From positions 21,966,001-22,030,000 of the forward strand of contig NC_092312.1 in the NCBI RefSeq assembly GCF_036785885.1: 64,000 nt of DNA. Reading direction: 5' to 3'. This document shows positions 35,580 to 47,103 of this stretch, one piece after another. The DNA comes from Coffea arabica. Taxonomy: Eukaryota; Streptophyta; Magnoliopsida; Gentianales; Rubiaceae. The notes under the pieces are model-generated. The model did no database searches and had not been told where the DNA came from. It saw only the letters and a list, made by a program, of their open reading frames with translations. Position 1 is the first letter of the stretch, and each line of letters starts with the position of its first letter. The translations under genes and the position numbers were made by a program.

Positions 35580-36530
35580 AAGAAATTTAGACAAATTATA
35601 CATGACTCTATGTAGTTTCATCATTATCACGTGACTTCAATGTTTTAAAACATTCAATTCACCCTCTATGACTTTATGTAAAGTGAAAACTCAACAAAAA
35701 TTAGTTTTTGTAATGTCATTAGTTGAAATACTAGTATTGCTCTCACTCAGGAAATAACTAACTAACCACTACATATAAAATTACATAGAAGGATAATGTG
35801 GATAAATTTAAATATTATTAGGGTAAAATGGATATTATGAAAAATTATAGGGGATTAAATGGGGATTATAATTCCATCACATGCATTTTTAAAGTGACTC
35901 TAGCTTAATTGATGCAACTAGTGGTGCATTCCGTTTATATTTTTCACTTCACATGAAACAACATAGGGGTTATATAGTTATTTTAAAACCTTATGAGGGG
36001 TCCTATGACAGTATACAAAAATAAAGGAGTTTATATGCAATTTACCCTAAAATAAATTACTTATTACACTCTTGTGATTTTACATAATGTCGAATGATTT
36101 TTCTAAAATTTTAAAATAGCCACATAATTCCTTTGTGATTTTATATAAAGTGGAAAATGGACGGAATACACAATCAGTTACAATATTTAGACCAAACATG
36201 TTTTAAGAGCGCGTGTGATAAAATTTTAATATCCACATAATCTCCTTATGATTTGTATAAATATTCACTTTATCCCTTGTGACTTTTTTCATTTATCCAC
36301 GTAATCTCCCTGTACTTTTATAAAAGGTGGTTAAGCCATCGATTGATATAACATTTAAGTAAGGACACTATTGATATTTCAACTAACGACATTATATAGA
36401 TTATTTTTCGTCAAATTTTCACTTTCTATAAAATCATAGGGGGCCAAATGGTTATTTTGAAATGTTAGAGGATCATATTTACAATAGTTGAAATCAAAGA
36501 GGGTTATATGTAATTTACCCTAAGAATTTC
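35580..36530. repeat. Dispersed repeat with loosely inverted ends
   Basis: The left part reads AAATTATACATGACTCTATG and the inverted right end AAATTACATATAACCCTCTT. Internal motifs such as TGTAATTTACCCTAA and CATAGGGG recur. The left part is also present upstream of FMO3 (from about 54165 to 54456), so it was there before the duplication. Confidence 0.45.
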
Positions 36531-36847
36531 ACTCCTTGGGCTATACGACAATGAGGTAAGAAATTGAATCAGGAGAGAACAGCGAAATTTCCTTGCAGCT
36601 ACTCAAGATTTGGTGACAAATTTCTCTCTGAACCAATTAAATTTTCAATTATCAAAACATCTGTGAAGAAAAAGGGTGAGAAGTGCATTCAGCAGTTCTC
36701 TATGGGTAGCTGAGGTGTGCGGATGAAATCTACTCTGCCTTTTACAAAACGTAAAAGAACAATGATTGAATAAAAAAAGACAAGAATAGAAAAGGACAAC
36801 AAATTCTGAGCACTCATCCCTCATGCACTAGATCTCCTGGGAGCTAT

Positions 36848-37422
36848 GTTTTTAGAATCGGACCGGATAGCGACTCGACCAAGGTCAGGGGTCAATGGGT
36901 TCGACCGGGAATCGATAGGGGTCGAACCGAATGACGTTATAAATAAAAATTATTTAAAAATTAAAATATTATATTTATAATATCTAATAATATATTGATA
37001 TTAATAAAGGTATATTCATATATATTTGATGTTTCAAATATATTTAACAAGAAAATATAAAGAAATTAGAACAATTAAGTAGCAATTTATATTATTTAAT
37101 AAATATTAACAAGTTTAGAATTAAAATTATGAGTTTAATTGAAAAATAACATCAAATTTTAGAACAATATTTATAAAGTATCAAATATTTGAGGTATATC
37201 GATAAGTTTTAACAATTTAGGGGGTCAAAACATAATATTATAAAGTTTGAATTTTTTTTTAAAAAAATTACTGTTAAACCGGAAAAATGGGTTTTTTTCC
37301 GGTCAAACCCGGTTTTTGACCGGTTTTGACCGGATTTTAAATTTCCGGTTTTTTAATAAGATTCGGACCGGTTATCTGGCCGGTTCCCGGTTCGACCGCC
37401 GGTCCGGTCCGAGTTTCAAAAC
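36848..37422. mobile_element. TIR element with GC-rich CCGGTT ends (575 bp)
   Basis: The left end GTTTTTAGAATCGGACCGG pairs with the inverted right end GTTTTGAAACTCGGACCGG. GC-rich ends with repeated CCGGTT and CGACC words flank an AT-rich core without coding capacity. No clear target duplication; flanks GAGCTAT and AGAGCCT are only partly similar. Confidence 0.65.
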
Positions 37423-37723
37423 AGAGCCTGGGAGTATCTTATACTGCACTAACAAACGAACAAGAGCAAAATATCAGCTCAGAAATCATTTCTGATCTAG
37501 GAAAATTTTCAGGCAACCGTTATTGGCCACAGAGTGCCATGCGCCATCATGCGCAAGGGTGGTCCAGAATAGAAGGGTGGTTAGCTTAAGTCAATTTTTG
37601 TCAATTACAAGACCAAAGAATAGCTGGCCTAAAGATCATTCATGACCACAGAACTTGTTAAGGCACAATTTTTTTTTTCCTCTCTAAAAATTGATAGATT
37701 CAGTTTATCAGTATTAGTATTTA

Positions 37724-37731
37724 CTATAAAT
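37724..37731 (+). promoter_or_regulatory. TATA box of the HyPRP gene
   Basis: CTATAAAT lies only ~27 bp before the first possible ATG (37751), so transcription should begin near or just after that ATG. This favours the second ATG at 37790 as the real start. Confidence 0.55.
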
Positions 37732-37789
37732 CGCATGCATATAGGTACCAATGTTGATGCCAAAAAGTGTGCAGCTAGCAAGCAAGAAA

Positions 37790-38191
37790 ATGGTTGGCTC
37801 TAAGGGAATTGCCATCATTATTTTACTTAATCTGATCTTTTTCACTTGTGTTTCATCTTACAAGGTTGTTCCATGTCCTCCTCCCAGAAAACCTGCTCCG
37901 TCTACTACTCCCCCTGCTCCCAAGAAACCTGCCAAATGCCCGAAAGATGCCCTCAAATTTGGCGTTTGCGGTGATTGGCTAGGTCTAGTTCATGAGGTTA
38001 TCGGAGCAAAACCGAGCGGCGAATGTTGTGCACTGATAAAGGGTCTTGCTGACCTCGAAGCTGCAGTATGTCTATGCACTGCCATCAAGGCCAACATCTT
38101 AGGGGCGATCGAGGTTAAGATACCAGTTGCCATTAGCATGCTGATCAATTCGTGTGGAAAGAAGGTGCCAGAAGGCTTCAAGTGTGCATAA
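37790..38191 (+). CDS. Hybrid proline-rich protein with eight-cysteine motif (133 aa)
   Basis: Secreted cell-wall protein of the HyPRP/pEARLI1-like branch of the LTP superfamily; members act at the wall or membrane in stress and systemic immunity. Single exon. The start at 37790 gives MVGSKGIAIIILLNLIFF, a clean signal peptide, and agrees with the TATA position; the in-frame ATG at 37751 would add 13 polar residues before it. After a short proline-rich stretch (PCPPPRKPAP...PPAPKKP), the eight-cysteine motif is complete: KC(9)C, CC, CLC, SC and KC, with the usual GLADLEAAVCLCTAIKANIL core and a KVPEGFKCA end. A polyadenylation signal AATAAA lies near 38348. Confidence 0.92.
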   Translation: MVGSKGIAIIILLNLIFFTCVSSYKVVPCPPPRKPAPSTTPPAPKKPAKCPKDALKFGVCGDWLGLVHEVIGAKPSGECCALIKGLADLEAAVCLCTAIKANILGAIEVKIPVAISMLINSCGKKVPEGFKCA

Positions 38192-39197
38192 GCTTATTTA
38201 AGCTACTACGTCTAAATTTATGCATGTGATTGTGATTGTGGCTGTCCTCGTGTTTGAATTGATGGTTAAGTTTGTATGTCAGGATCGATCGTGGCTTTTG
38301 ACACGGTCATTCTTTTTAGTCCTTAATCGTATTCGTATGATCAAATCAATAAAACATTTCTAGTTCCTTTACAAAGTTAACGTCTCGAAAGAACCATGGA
38401 AGATTATCAAAAGAGGCAATCCAGTGATCATTTTCATGGCATTGGAAACAACACTACATCTGCGCAAGTCGGTTGCTTGCTTGCTTGCTTGACTTGAGAA
38501 GGTTTTAGTGGTGAAGAAATGATGAATCAGGTTGCTTTCCATTTCATTACTTCCATTCTATCATCCAAGTGATTAATTTCCGTAAATTAACACCGCCAAT
38601 ATTTCTGTGGCTATACATTCTGCTAACATGTCTGTCTAATCAACTAGAGACAACATTGATGATCTATGTATAAGTTGACTTTGTCCCTACTGTCTTCTTT
38701 ATTGTTTTTAGTCGGTCAGGGGGCAGTGGAAAGGTCCCCTTATCAGTTGTCCCTGTAGAGGTTAGTGCCTTCAGTGGTGGTGGATATGGAGGACTAACAG
38801 AGCTTGGTTTAACAAATGTCAAGAGTGTTCACTCGCCCAAAAAAAAAGTGAAGGAATTTGAGAAGATACTTCGGCAGAGATTTTATGCAAAATATTTCAA
38901 GCTTCAAAATTATACTACACGACATAATATAGAGCTGGAAAAGGAAATAAAGCATGTACGACATATATAATCTTCCCACATACATTCTTATTTAGACGTG
39001 AAATTTTTCTTAAGACATACATTGTTAAGTACCAGTACATCCTGGATAAAACAGTGATGATGAATTATTCTTTCTGCCCGTGCTCTGTCGCTGAACGGAA
39101 GACATGATCAGATTGACAGTCCTAATACCGGCATGCAAGTGACACTACTTGGACAGCTTGCTCGACGGTAAGGTTTGCTATAGGTTGCCCCGTGACA
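38192..39197. other. Intergenic DNA between the two cysteine-rich protein genes
   Basis: The HyPRP 3' flank. No additional gene or transposon terminus is evident; GCTTGCTTGCTTGCTTG at about 38475 is a short tandem repeat. A shifted continuation of the adjacent LTP-like frame occupies 39122-39197. Confidence 0.5.
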
Positions 39198-39599
39198 CTA
39201 GACTTGATCACATATATAGCAAACAAAAGAACAAATATCTGCCGCATTTAGGCCTCGTAAGCCTCTGCAACAAAGGGCTTGTGGGATCCCGTAGATTCCT
39301 CCCGGACTACCAAGAAAAATAGAACAGGCCGCCACTGTTTGCAGATCAAAAGAACAGGAACATCCTGTGGGAGCTGGTGAAATCCATGCAGGTGCCGGGG
39401 AACTGTTAGAGCTGGGCAAGGGTGCTGGAGTTGGAGTGTGATCAGCAGTTGGGGCTGAAGTCGGTGTAGAAATGCTAGAGCTAGGCAAGGAAGCTCGAGT
39501 TGGAGCGTATGTTGGAGAGTTTCCCATGACTAAGACAAAGCAGAAAATGTTAAAAAGCAGGAGAGAATACAAAGAATTGATGCTGGGAACCATTTTCAA
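39198..39599 (-). CDS. Secreted LTP/HyPRP-like protein, degenerate C-terminus (133 aa)
   Basis: A signal peptide (SLYSLLLFNIFCFVLVMG) leads into a Pro/Ser/Thr-rich region with PTSAPT and TPTPAPLPSS runs, as in extracellular HyPRP or arabinogalactan-like LTPs. The cysteine part starts as in the family (C, nine residues, C, then CC) but then reads DICSFVCYICDQV and stops, so the CXC pair is replaced by a CX3C-X2-C pattern and the last two canonical cysteines are absent. Just beyond the stop, a different frame stays open for about 25 residues and ends in LACRY (to 39122), so a one-base frameshift in an ancestor is possible. It could be a functional truncated variant or a young pseudogene. Confidence 0.6.
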   Translation of the reverse strand: MKMVPSINSLYSLLLFNIFCFVLVMGNSPTYAPTRASLPSSSISTPTSAPTADHTPTPAPLPSSNSSPAPAWISPAPTGCSCSFDLQTVAACSIFLGSPGGIYGIPQALCCRGLRGLNAADICSFVCYICDQV

Positions 39600-40930
39600 T
39601 GCTTGAGAACAAAACTAATTGGTTTTAGCGTATGTTAGTGTTGCGAGCACAGGAGACTTGTATGTTGAATTTATATGCAGAGTTTTCAGTCGTAAAACGT
39701 TTCGCACTTCAATTTCAAATGTATACCTAAATCCTACATGCGTTGCTTCACTCAAGAAACTGACTATGCTGAAATGAAACAGCGGATTATCACTCAAAAT
39801 TGATAAAACTATATTAATGGGCTTTGTAGTTTTCAAGGTTTTTAAAATTTTACATCCTTGAATTTCGTAAAATTATTTCCTTTAGTGACATTGCCTCACC
39901 CCTTTAAATCTCAGAAATTCCCTTTTCATTATGTATTACTGTCCTCTTAACGATTAATAAAATTTTGTTCCCCCTTAAAGTACAAAATATTTCTAATAGT
40001 TACCTTTGAAAAGTAGGGAACCTAGTCAAAATTAAACATTGACGTCAAAGTAACCAAAAAAAAAAAAAGGCTTTCCATAATTTGCATAGTACTAAAATCT
40101 AAGAGAGCAATTTACACTTATAGACTTGTAGGATTTGATGGTTCCCCCTCTCCTGGTCTTGGTTTCACCACTAGCAACTATAGTAACTATCCACATTTTG
40201 TAAAGCCCATCATACACCGTTCAATTAGGCACTAGAAACACTACTACTAATCAACCATTAGGTAAGACATTTGGTTTGAATAAGAAATTGATTACGTTAG
40301 GCAATCGTTGATTTTGCATGATAGCAATTTTACCCTTCTTGATTTTGCCAATTGGTAGTGATCTTTGAAATTGCCGGTGGCATCACCGTGAAAAGGGACC
40401 AAATTGGCTAAGTATGAAAGTTAGAGGATGGTATTGTCCTATTTTACAGTAGGAGAATCAAGTTAATTTGAATCAGTTAAAAAAATAAAAAATAAAAAAT
40501 TTCCGCCGAAGATTTCCACATTGTTTTTGACAGAACAAACAAAAATTACCATCAGCTCAAGTATATGTTGCCATGATTTGCAGTAATACCTAATAACTCT
40601 TACATACGAACTGTTCACTAAACTTTTTCAAAATCTCATTTAGTCCATTATGCTATTTGTCCATTAAGTAAACTTCTAGGAGTAATCAATTGAACCATTC
40701 TTTTACTTGCTAGATTGAAAGGACACGGGATTTCACCGCAAGTGAGCCACGTACCATACCTGATAGGGCATGTTTATCCTTTTGCACATCAAAAATTGTA
40801 CACTGGGCATTTTGGCCAAAGGAGTTATGGGGAAGAAAAATGCTTTTCTAATCAAATTCTGCCATTCACCATGATGCAATCTTTTATTCTTTCCCTATTC
40901 CAATATGCCAACTTTTGCAAATATTACTAG
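39600..40930. other. Intergenic DNA, no gene recognised
   Basis: The upstream region of the LTP-like gene and unremarkable AT-rich DNA. The 71-residue plus frame at 40715-40930 has no recognisable motif. Confidence 0.45.
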
Positions 40931-41042
40931 AGATCAGGCGGGAGGAATTGAAAGTAAGAGATTCTAAATTCAAAACTTTCTACTTACAAAAAAAAAATAA
41001 ATGAATAAATAAATGCGAGTGCGGGCATTTAGATATTTATTA
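40931..41042 (+). repeat. Dispersed repeat, copy 2
   Basis: CAGGCGGGAGGAATTGAAAG, TAAATTCAAAACTTTCTAC, an A-rich tract and GCATTTAGATATTTA in the same order as the copy at 30711-30815. Confidence 0.65.
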
Positions 41043-41249
41043 TTAACCATATAGATTAAGGGTGAAACGCACGGGATCCACGTCGGATGTCGTCTTCCTC
41101 CGCTTGGCGAGATGGGATTTGCTCGATGTTGACATGGCGCGAATTGATTGGTTGTCAATTGTGCTTGTTGCACGTGATTCTGCCTTCCCTTCCTTCGTCC
41201 GGTCTTTCGTTGCTTCCGGTTCTATGATGTCTTTTCTTCTTTCCGCTTG

Positions 41250-41932
41250 ATCAGCCTCCTCTCTACCCACTCATCAGCTTCCTCTCTATCCACTCCAAGC
41301 TGCTTCTTTTTTTTTCAGCCACATATTGGTGTTGTTTCCATTCCAAAATTTACCTTGGTAGCACCTGATTTTTTCTCTCCTCTCTCCTTCGTTCATCTTT
41401 CCTTCCGCTTGTTTTTGCTACTGTGTTGCTTTCTGCCCGCTTCTTTCTCCCTTTTCGGCCAGACCCTGAGGCTGTTTTAGCCAGACAAACCTGTTTCCTC
41501 TCTTTGTTTCTTGCTCTTCCTCAGTTGTCAGAGAGCAGGTGAGCTGCTCTTGCAAACAGCGGCCCATGTCAAATCACACCCACCTCTCTTCGATTTTTTG
41601 TCACAAAATGTCTAGAGTTACAAAATTTACTGTCCTCTCTCTCTCTCTCTCAAGACTTCTGCCGTCCCTCTCTTTCTTCTCTTCCTCTCAGTAGCTTGTC
41701 TCTTTTCCAGTTCTTCCTCTTTTTTTTTTCCTCCAAAAAAAATACTCGTGCTTCCGTTTGCTTTGGTAAATCGTTATTTGTATCAAAGAAGGCTTGGAGT
41801 TCTTTTTATTTTTCAGTTCTTTCGTTCTTTAGTCTTCGATCTAACTATGTATTTTACTCATTGCTGTTTTCTAGGTTTGAAGCAAGTGTTCTTTAGATGG
41901 GCGATAATACAGACGAAGGAAAGGGATCTAAG
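41250..41932 (+). pseudogene. Orphan first exon with pyrimidine-rich leader
   Basis: A long CT-rich tract (41370-41700, with a (CT)n run at 41635-41650) resembles a plant 5' leader. It is followed at 41897 by an ATG reading MGDNTDEGKGSK and a plausible GT splice donor at 41933 (AAG/GTAATA). I find no continuing exon of a recognisable family in the next 4 kb. It may be the detached first exon of another gene, perhaps transduplicated with the RIC1 fragment downstream. Confidence 0.35.
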
Positions 41933-44900
41933 GTAATAAATCTTTTTTTTTGAGCCAAGAATTTAGAAGTCCATGTTTGACATACTTACTTTTCATATTT
42001 TTATATTTTCATTTATGGTTTTAGAGATTTGATTGAGAACTTTTTTTTTTATTATTGTGAAAAGAATTTTCTCTTTTATTCCATTCGATTCACAATTTTT
42101 CCCTCTATTGTACAGAGAGCAGACAGTGTCAATGGATGAAAGGAAGATAAACCTGGTTCTTTTATTTTTGGAAGTAAAATTGACGGGAAGGAGCAAAAAA
42201 GATTTAACTTTTTTAAGTTTGAGTTTTTCTTTAGTTTACTTTTGAATCATTTTTCTAATTCTATGCTAAACTAGACCTCCAAGTTTCTACTTTCTCTTCG
42301 TTTTTTCATTTTTATTGAAGGTTAAAGGTTTTAATGTCTTGTTTAGTTATTGGTTTTGCTGCTGCTCGTAGTCTTACTTTGGCATTGCTTTCCTTCGAGT
42401 ATTTGTAAGTGTTTTTTGATCTCTGAGTTTTGTTATTTGTAAGTGCTTTGGTTTCATTTTGCATCATCCAAAACTTTCTAATGCTAATTTCATTCATAGT
42501 TGGTTTGCCCTTTATATTTTCCTCTTAGTGGGTTTTCCAATGCGATGCTTTTTTAAATTAATTATCTATTTTTAAACCTGGGTCTACGGAAAAAGATAAG
42601 TGAGCCAAACAAAATTTACATATAGCCTAATGTTAATTGAAGCATTTGGTTGTAGAATCCAATATAATCCAACTCTTTATCTTCTGCTTACATATACATA
42701 TATGTACATATATTTGCATATTATTAATTCTTCGCCTTTCACTATTGAATTTCAATACATGGTTTATTTGTCTTTTGCATTGTGTTTTATAATGAAAAGT
42801 TTGTGAAAACTTACTATTTGTGTTGTCTTTGTCTATCCACTTGGAAACATTCACAGATACGTTAAGTGATCCAAGAGTACTTGAAAACTACTAATTACAT
42901 GCCCATGATAGTTTTGGTCAATTTCCCTGTTCTCATGGAAAAATAAATTCTTTGAATCCTCTCAAAATCCCCTGAACAACATTTTTTCAAAATGGATAAT
43001 CTCTTATTAAAGCTATGGTATATGTATTATGAAGGCTTTCATGGAATTGTGATAAAGTTTGAGGTAGTGATAGAAGATATGCCTCGGGCTGCGAAGTGTT
43101 TGGAGATTTTTCTTTGAGGACGTTGATGATGGTAGATGTATTTAGTATTGAGTGATGTAGTAGAGCTTTTGATATATTGTGATTTACCTTAGTTGTGGCC
43201 TTAGAGTGGTCCATTAGTTGTGGCCTTAGAATCCAGTGATTTTGTGTAGTGTATTTGAGTTGTTTGAGAAAATGTCTAAGTAAAAATTTCATCCAATTTA
43301 TGGTGATCTTATAATAGAACTTAAGGCTATCTATAACTGAGTGTTACCATGCAAAATATAGTGATGTTGCCCTATAATTGGGACTGATATTTGAAGAATT
43401 GCAGAGAAATTGGATTCTCTATGACTTTCGGATTGACATTACAAAGAAATTTTTATTATGACGTTTTGCAGATCTGCATTAGCTGTATCAACAGTATCCA
43501 TGTGGACCGTTGCTTAAAATGGGGAGAATTTTGAGTTTTTCGGCGGCTGTTGCAGTAAAACATTTGATATATGACATTGAAAGTAGACTGGTATGATTGC
43601 AAGGCTGGTTGATTGCTGTTATTGGAATGGTATTAAAATGTAAATAGCTGTGATCTTTCATTTAGCTTTCAAAAAGGGTTGGCTAAAATGTCTCACTTTA
43701 AATTCATGTCACTATTGTGCATTTTGGTTCCTTCTTCGTAACGTAATGCTTCATTTGTTTCTGGCGATTTTTCCTGCCTTCTTTGCAGACATCTTCTTTT
43801 TATCTTCATATTTATAAGATTTGTTTCACAGAAAAGAAAATACAAATTTTAGGAAAGCAGCCATCCGATTTATTTCTTGCTACCATTTCTTTAGTTCTAA
43901 GTGAGCAGATCCCTTTTGCAGGCAAGAGTATGACATTGTAAGTGTGCGTACACAGTTCCCTTAGAAATTGTAATTGAATTTCAAGCTTCACAGTTTTCAT
44001 TTCCCTCTTTGATGGCAGAATATTGTTTTGAATATGCATTAAATTTGAAATGCTTAGCTGTATACACTTCTAACAACCCAAGCAGTAAAATAATATGGTT
44101 TAGCAATTTGTTTGGATCATAACATTTAAGGGCTTTGATATGCTAATGGCTTATTTTCTAAGATCAAAGCTCTTTGGGAAGCTGCAGTAAGGATCGCAGG
44201 CTATATCAAATGTTATTTGGAAGGTCTAATGCATGCATTCTGCTTTCTGGTACAATTTGATGGAAAGATGTTGCATATGCAAGTTGAATGCTGTTCTAAG
44301 TGTTTGCATAACCAATTGGACACCTTGCACCCTTTTGGTCTTCTTGAATGTTTAGCTGTGATCATACTGCTTCTCAAAGGTAGTTAGACAGTTGGATGTG
44401 GTGTGTTACCAGGGATTCTTAAATCATTTTTCAGGTGTTTGAAACTCAACCTTGTAGGCTCTAAGGGTACATGTCCTAACTCTTAAAATTGCTTGTGTCT
44501 ATTCTAGATACTAAGCCTTTTTGCCTAGTAAAACTCATAATTTAAAGTTAAGCATGTTGAAAGTTGTATGAGCCTCCAAAATTTGTACATATCTGAATAT
44601 GCTGAAGTGTCCAGTGCTATTTTGTTTCAACAACACTCTAATCCAAAAATGATTTTATTTAGTATAAGAAGTTTGAATGCGGAGTGATGAATGATTAGAC
44701 ATTGTTTGAAACTTTTGAGTTTTCTTAAAAATTAATGTGTCTGCTTTAATGTTCTAATCCAAAAATGATTTTATTTAGTATAAGAAGTTTAGATGCGGAG
44801 TGATAAATGATTAGACATTGTTTGAAACTTTTGAGTTTTCTTAAAAATTAGTGTGTCTGCTTTAATGTCATCGTTAAAACTATTTGTAATAAAGAAACTG

Positions 44901-45289
44901 CACTTTCTGCTGTGATTTATTTTTGTTGTTCTTTTTAATAGCTTGATGTTTTCTTGGGGTTTGGGTCACTGCTGGTTTTGAGGGCTGATATACAGATACA
45001 AAATGTGCGTATTTGAGACTTCAGAGCTGAAATTCATTTTTTGTATTTTATTGGCCCAGATATTTGGACCTTGGAGAAGAAGGATTTCATTTGTATATTT
45101 GTCAACATGCTATAGTTTTTAATGTCAATATGTCAAAGGGTTACTTTAGATAAGGAACAAGATCTCATAAGCATGTTAATGAATGTCTAGGCTTGCGGAA
45201 TTGTTTACACAAGCCACTAATGTTTTTACAGTATACCTTTAGAAGAAAGATCTGCTAAGTCGCCAGTTATAGTATAAGATCTTGTCATA

Positions 45290-45335
<46 letters not shown>

Positions 45336-45842
45336 ATTGGTGTAGATAAGCTTTCAGTTTTCAAACATCACTGCAACTGATGTTATGAGGTACTTTTCAG
45401 TTGCATATTTTAAGCTTTAAGCTTTTGGACTTCTGTGCACGTGATATTACTAATAAGGTCCCTTCCTGCTATAGATTGATGGTTGTGTTTCACCAAGTAC
45501 AACTTATCATTGAGTTAAGTAAATCTGATAAAAGGAATCATGGTTCCATGTTTACATGAGCAAGAATCTACTCAATTCAAAGGATCAAGATATAATCGAA
45601 ATGTTGATACTCCAAAATTTTGGTTTTTGGTTATGTTTCACATACCTTAGAGGCAAATCACCAGAGAAATTCATAAGTTCATATAAGTGCTTCTTTTTAT
45701 AAGAAACGGGATCCAGAAGTTTGACAATCTGATATATTTGTGTCCAGAAGATTGAAATTCATATGATGTTTGACAATCTGATATATTTATGTATTTCATT
45801 CCAGATGAATTTCTGATACTATTTTATTTTTGCTGTTGTCAG
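41933..45842. other. T-rich, intron-like gene-free stretch
   Basis: Plus-strand T-richness resembles plant intron sequence. It contains the 116-bp tandem duplication and an (AT)n(GT)n microsatellite at about 45290-45336. I could identify no exon; the minus frame at 42987-43292 has no family features. Confidence 0.45.
44638..44870. repeat. 116-bp tandem duplication
   Basis: CTAATCCAAAAATGATTTTA starts at 44638 and again at 44754; the two units continue nearly identical through GATTAGACATTGTTTGAAAC and GTGTCTGCTTTAATGT. Confidence 0.92.
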
Positions 45843-46749
45843 GAGCAACATTATCTGTGATAACAAACATATGATTGTTGGACTTTCTGATGGGTCATTG
45901 TATAATATATCATGGAAGAAAGATGTAGTGTGAATGTAGCAGTTCCTCCATGTCTTTCAAATGCACATTGAAGAAGCATATTTGTAGCTTAGGCACTGAA
46001 TTCATTTTTTAGCACCATTATAAAATGCTGTGTCTATTCCCTTTCTACTTGCTTAACATGATGTTAATGGAGATTGAAAAGCATCCAGAAACCCGCATCT
46101 CCCTCTCAAAAAGGTTCAATCAGGTTATCATTTAACTTATTCTGTGATGCAGTTCTGTGGGGTTGTTGATCTTGACATTTCACTCTCTGATGGAAGTGGA
46201 GCTGATAAATTGTCTCATTCTTTGGACAATGGTCTTCCTTCTAATGGAGCACAAGGTGTTTCTCTTCCCATGAATTATATGAGGAAGAAGTCTGCTATTG
46301 TGCACATGGGGTTTTCCTTCTCACTGAGGTTACTGCTTTTGCTCTTTTGTGATCGACAACTTGTGTCATGTTCTGCAAGTAAGAAAGGATTAAAGCAAGC
46401 TGATTTAATTAAAGTCGAAAAGAAACTGGCATCTGGTTATGCTGTATGTGCATCAGTTGCTTCAGAGCAACAAATTCTTGCTGTGGGTACAAAAAGGGGA
46501 GATGTTGAATTGTATGACCTCACAGATTCTGCTTCCCTTGTTCATGCTGTTTCTTTATATGGCTGGGGGAAAGTGGTCTGTTTTAAATTGCACGGAAGAA
46601 CACTTATTTGCTGCATTCAACCTTCTCCTTCAACAATCAGGCTGTCTCGAGCAACTGCGTTGAACATTATAGCTTCGTACTTTTTGGATGATCTTCTAGG
46701 CGTTCATCAGCTCAACTTTCACAATCTAAACATTCAAGATGAAAACTAA
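45843..46749 (+). pseudogene. RIC1 homologue fragment (two exons), chimeric and disrupted
   Basis: RIC1 (partner of RGP1) is a Golgi Rab-GEF WD-type protein of over 1000 residues. Here only part of its N-terminal beta-propeller remains. Exon A (45843-about 45930) encodes SNIICDNKHMIVGLSDGSLY and NISWK, then loses its splice donor and meets stops. Exon B starts after an intact acceptor at 46153 (FCGVVDLD) and runs through SCSASKKGLKQAD, SVASEQQILAVGTKRGDVEL and YDLTDSASLVHAVSLYGWG to about 46569. The following 59 residues to the stop at 46749 do not continue RIC1. The intron between A and B is kept, so this is a genomic, not a reverse-transcribed, copy. No 5' or 3' RIC1 exons are visible. The fragment lies in a block that ends with a Helitron-like terminus. 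Confidence 0.8.
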
Positions 46750-47103
46750 ACTTGTTTGCCTTTCATATTTACAATGCCTGTATAATTACAGCTTCTTTCC
46801 AGTGCTACCAATTTTTCCCTCAAATTCCTGTATGATATAGGGCCTGTTTGGAACCTGAGTTTTTTGGGAGTTTGTCTAAAACTTTACTGTAGTGCACAGT
46901 AGAAGTTTTTGAAAAAATTTTGTAGAAGTTTTTGTAAGGTAAAAAACTTTTTTGTAGAAGTTTTTGAAATGTTACTGTAGACGTTTTTAGGATTATTTTT
47001 AGAGGTATTTTTAAAACATATTTTTGAGTATTTTATAATTTATAATTTTATAATTTTATATTTTTAAATATTTATGCATTTATAATACATTTATAAATAT
47101 TTA

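Noticed and set aside
41247-41936. Ser/Phe/Leu-rich plus frames
   Set aside because: They reflect the CT-rich leader-like tract, not protein-coding sequence.
46439-46663. Overlapping frame within the RIC1 fragment
   Set aside because: An off-frame shadow; RIC1 similarity lies in the other frame.
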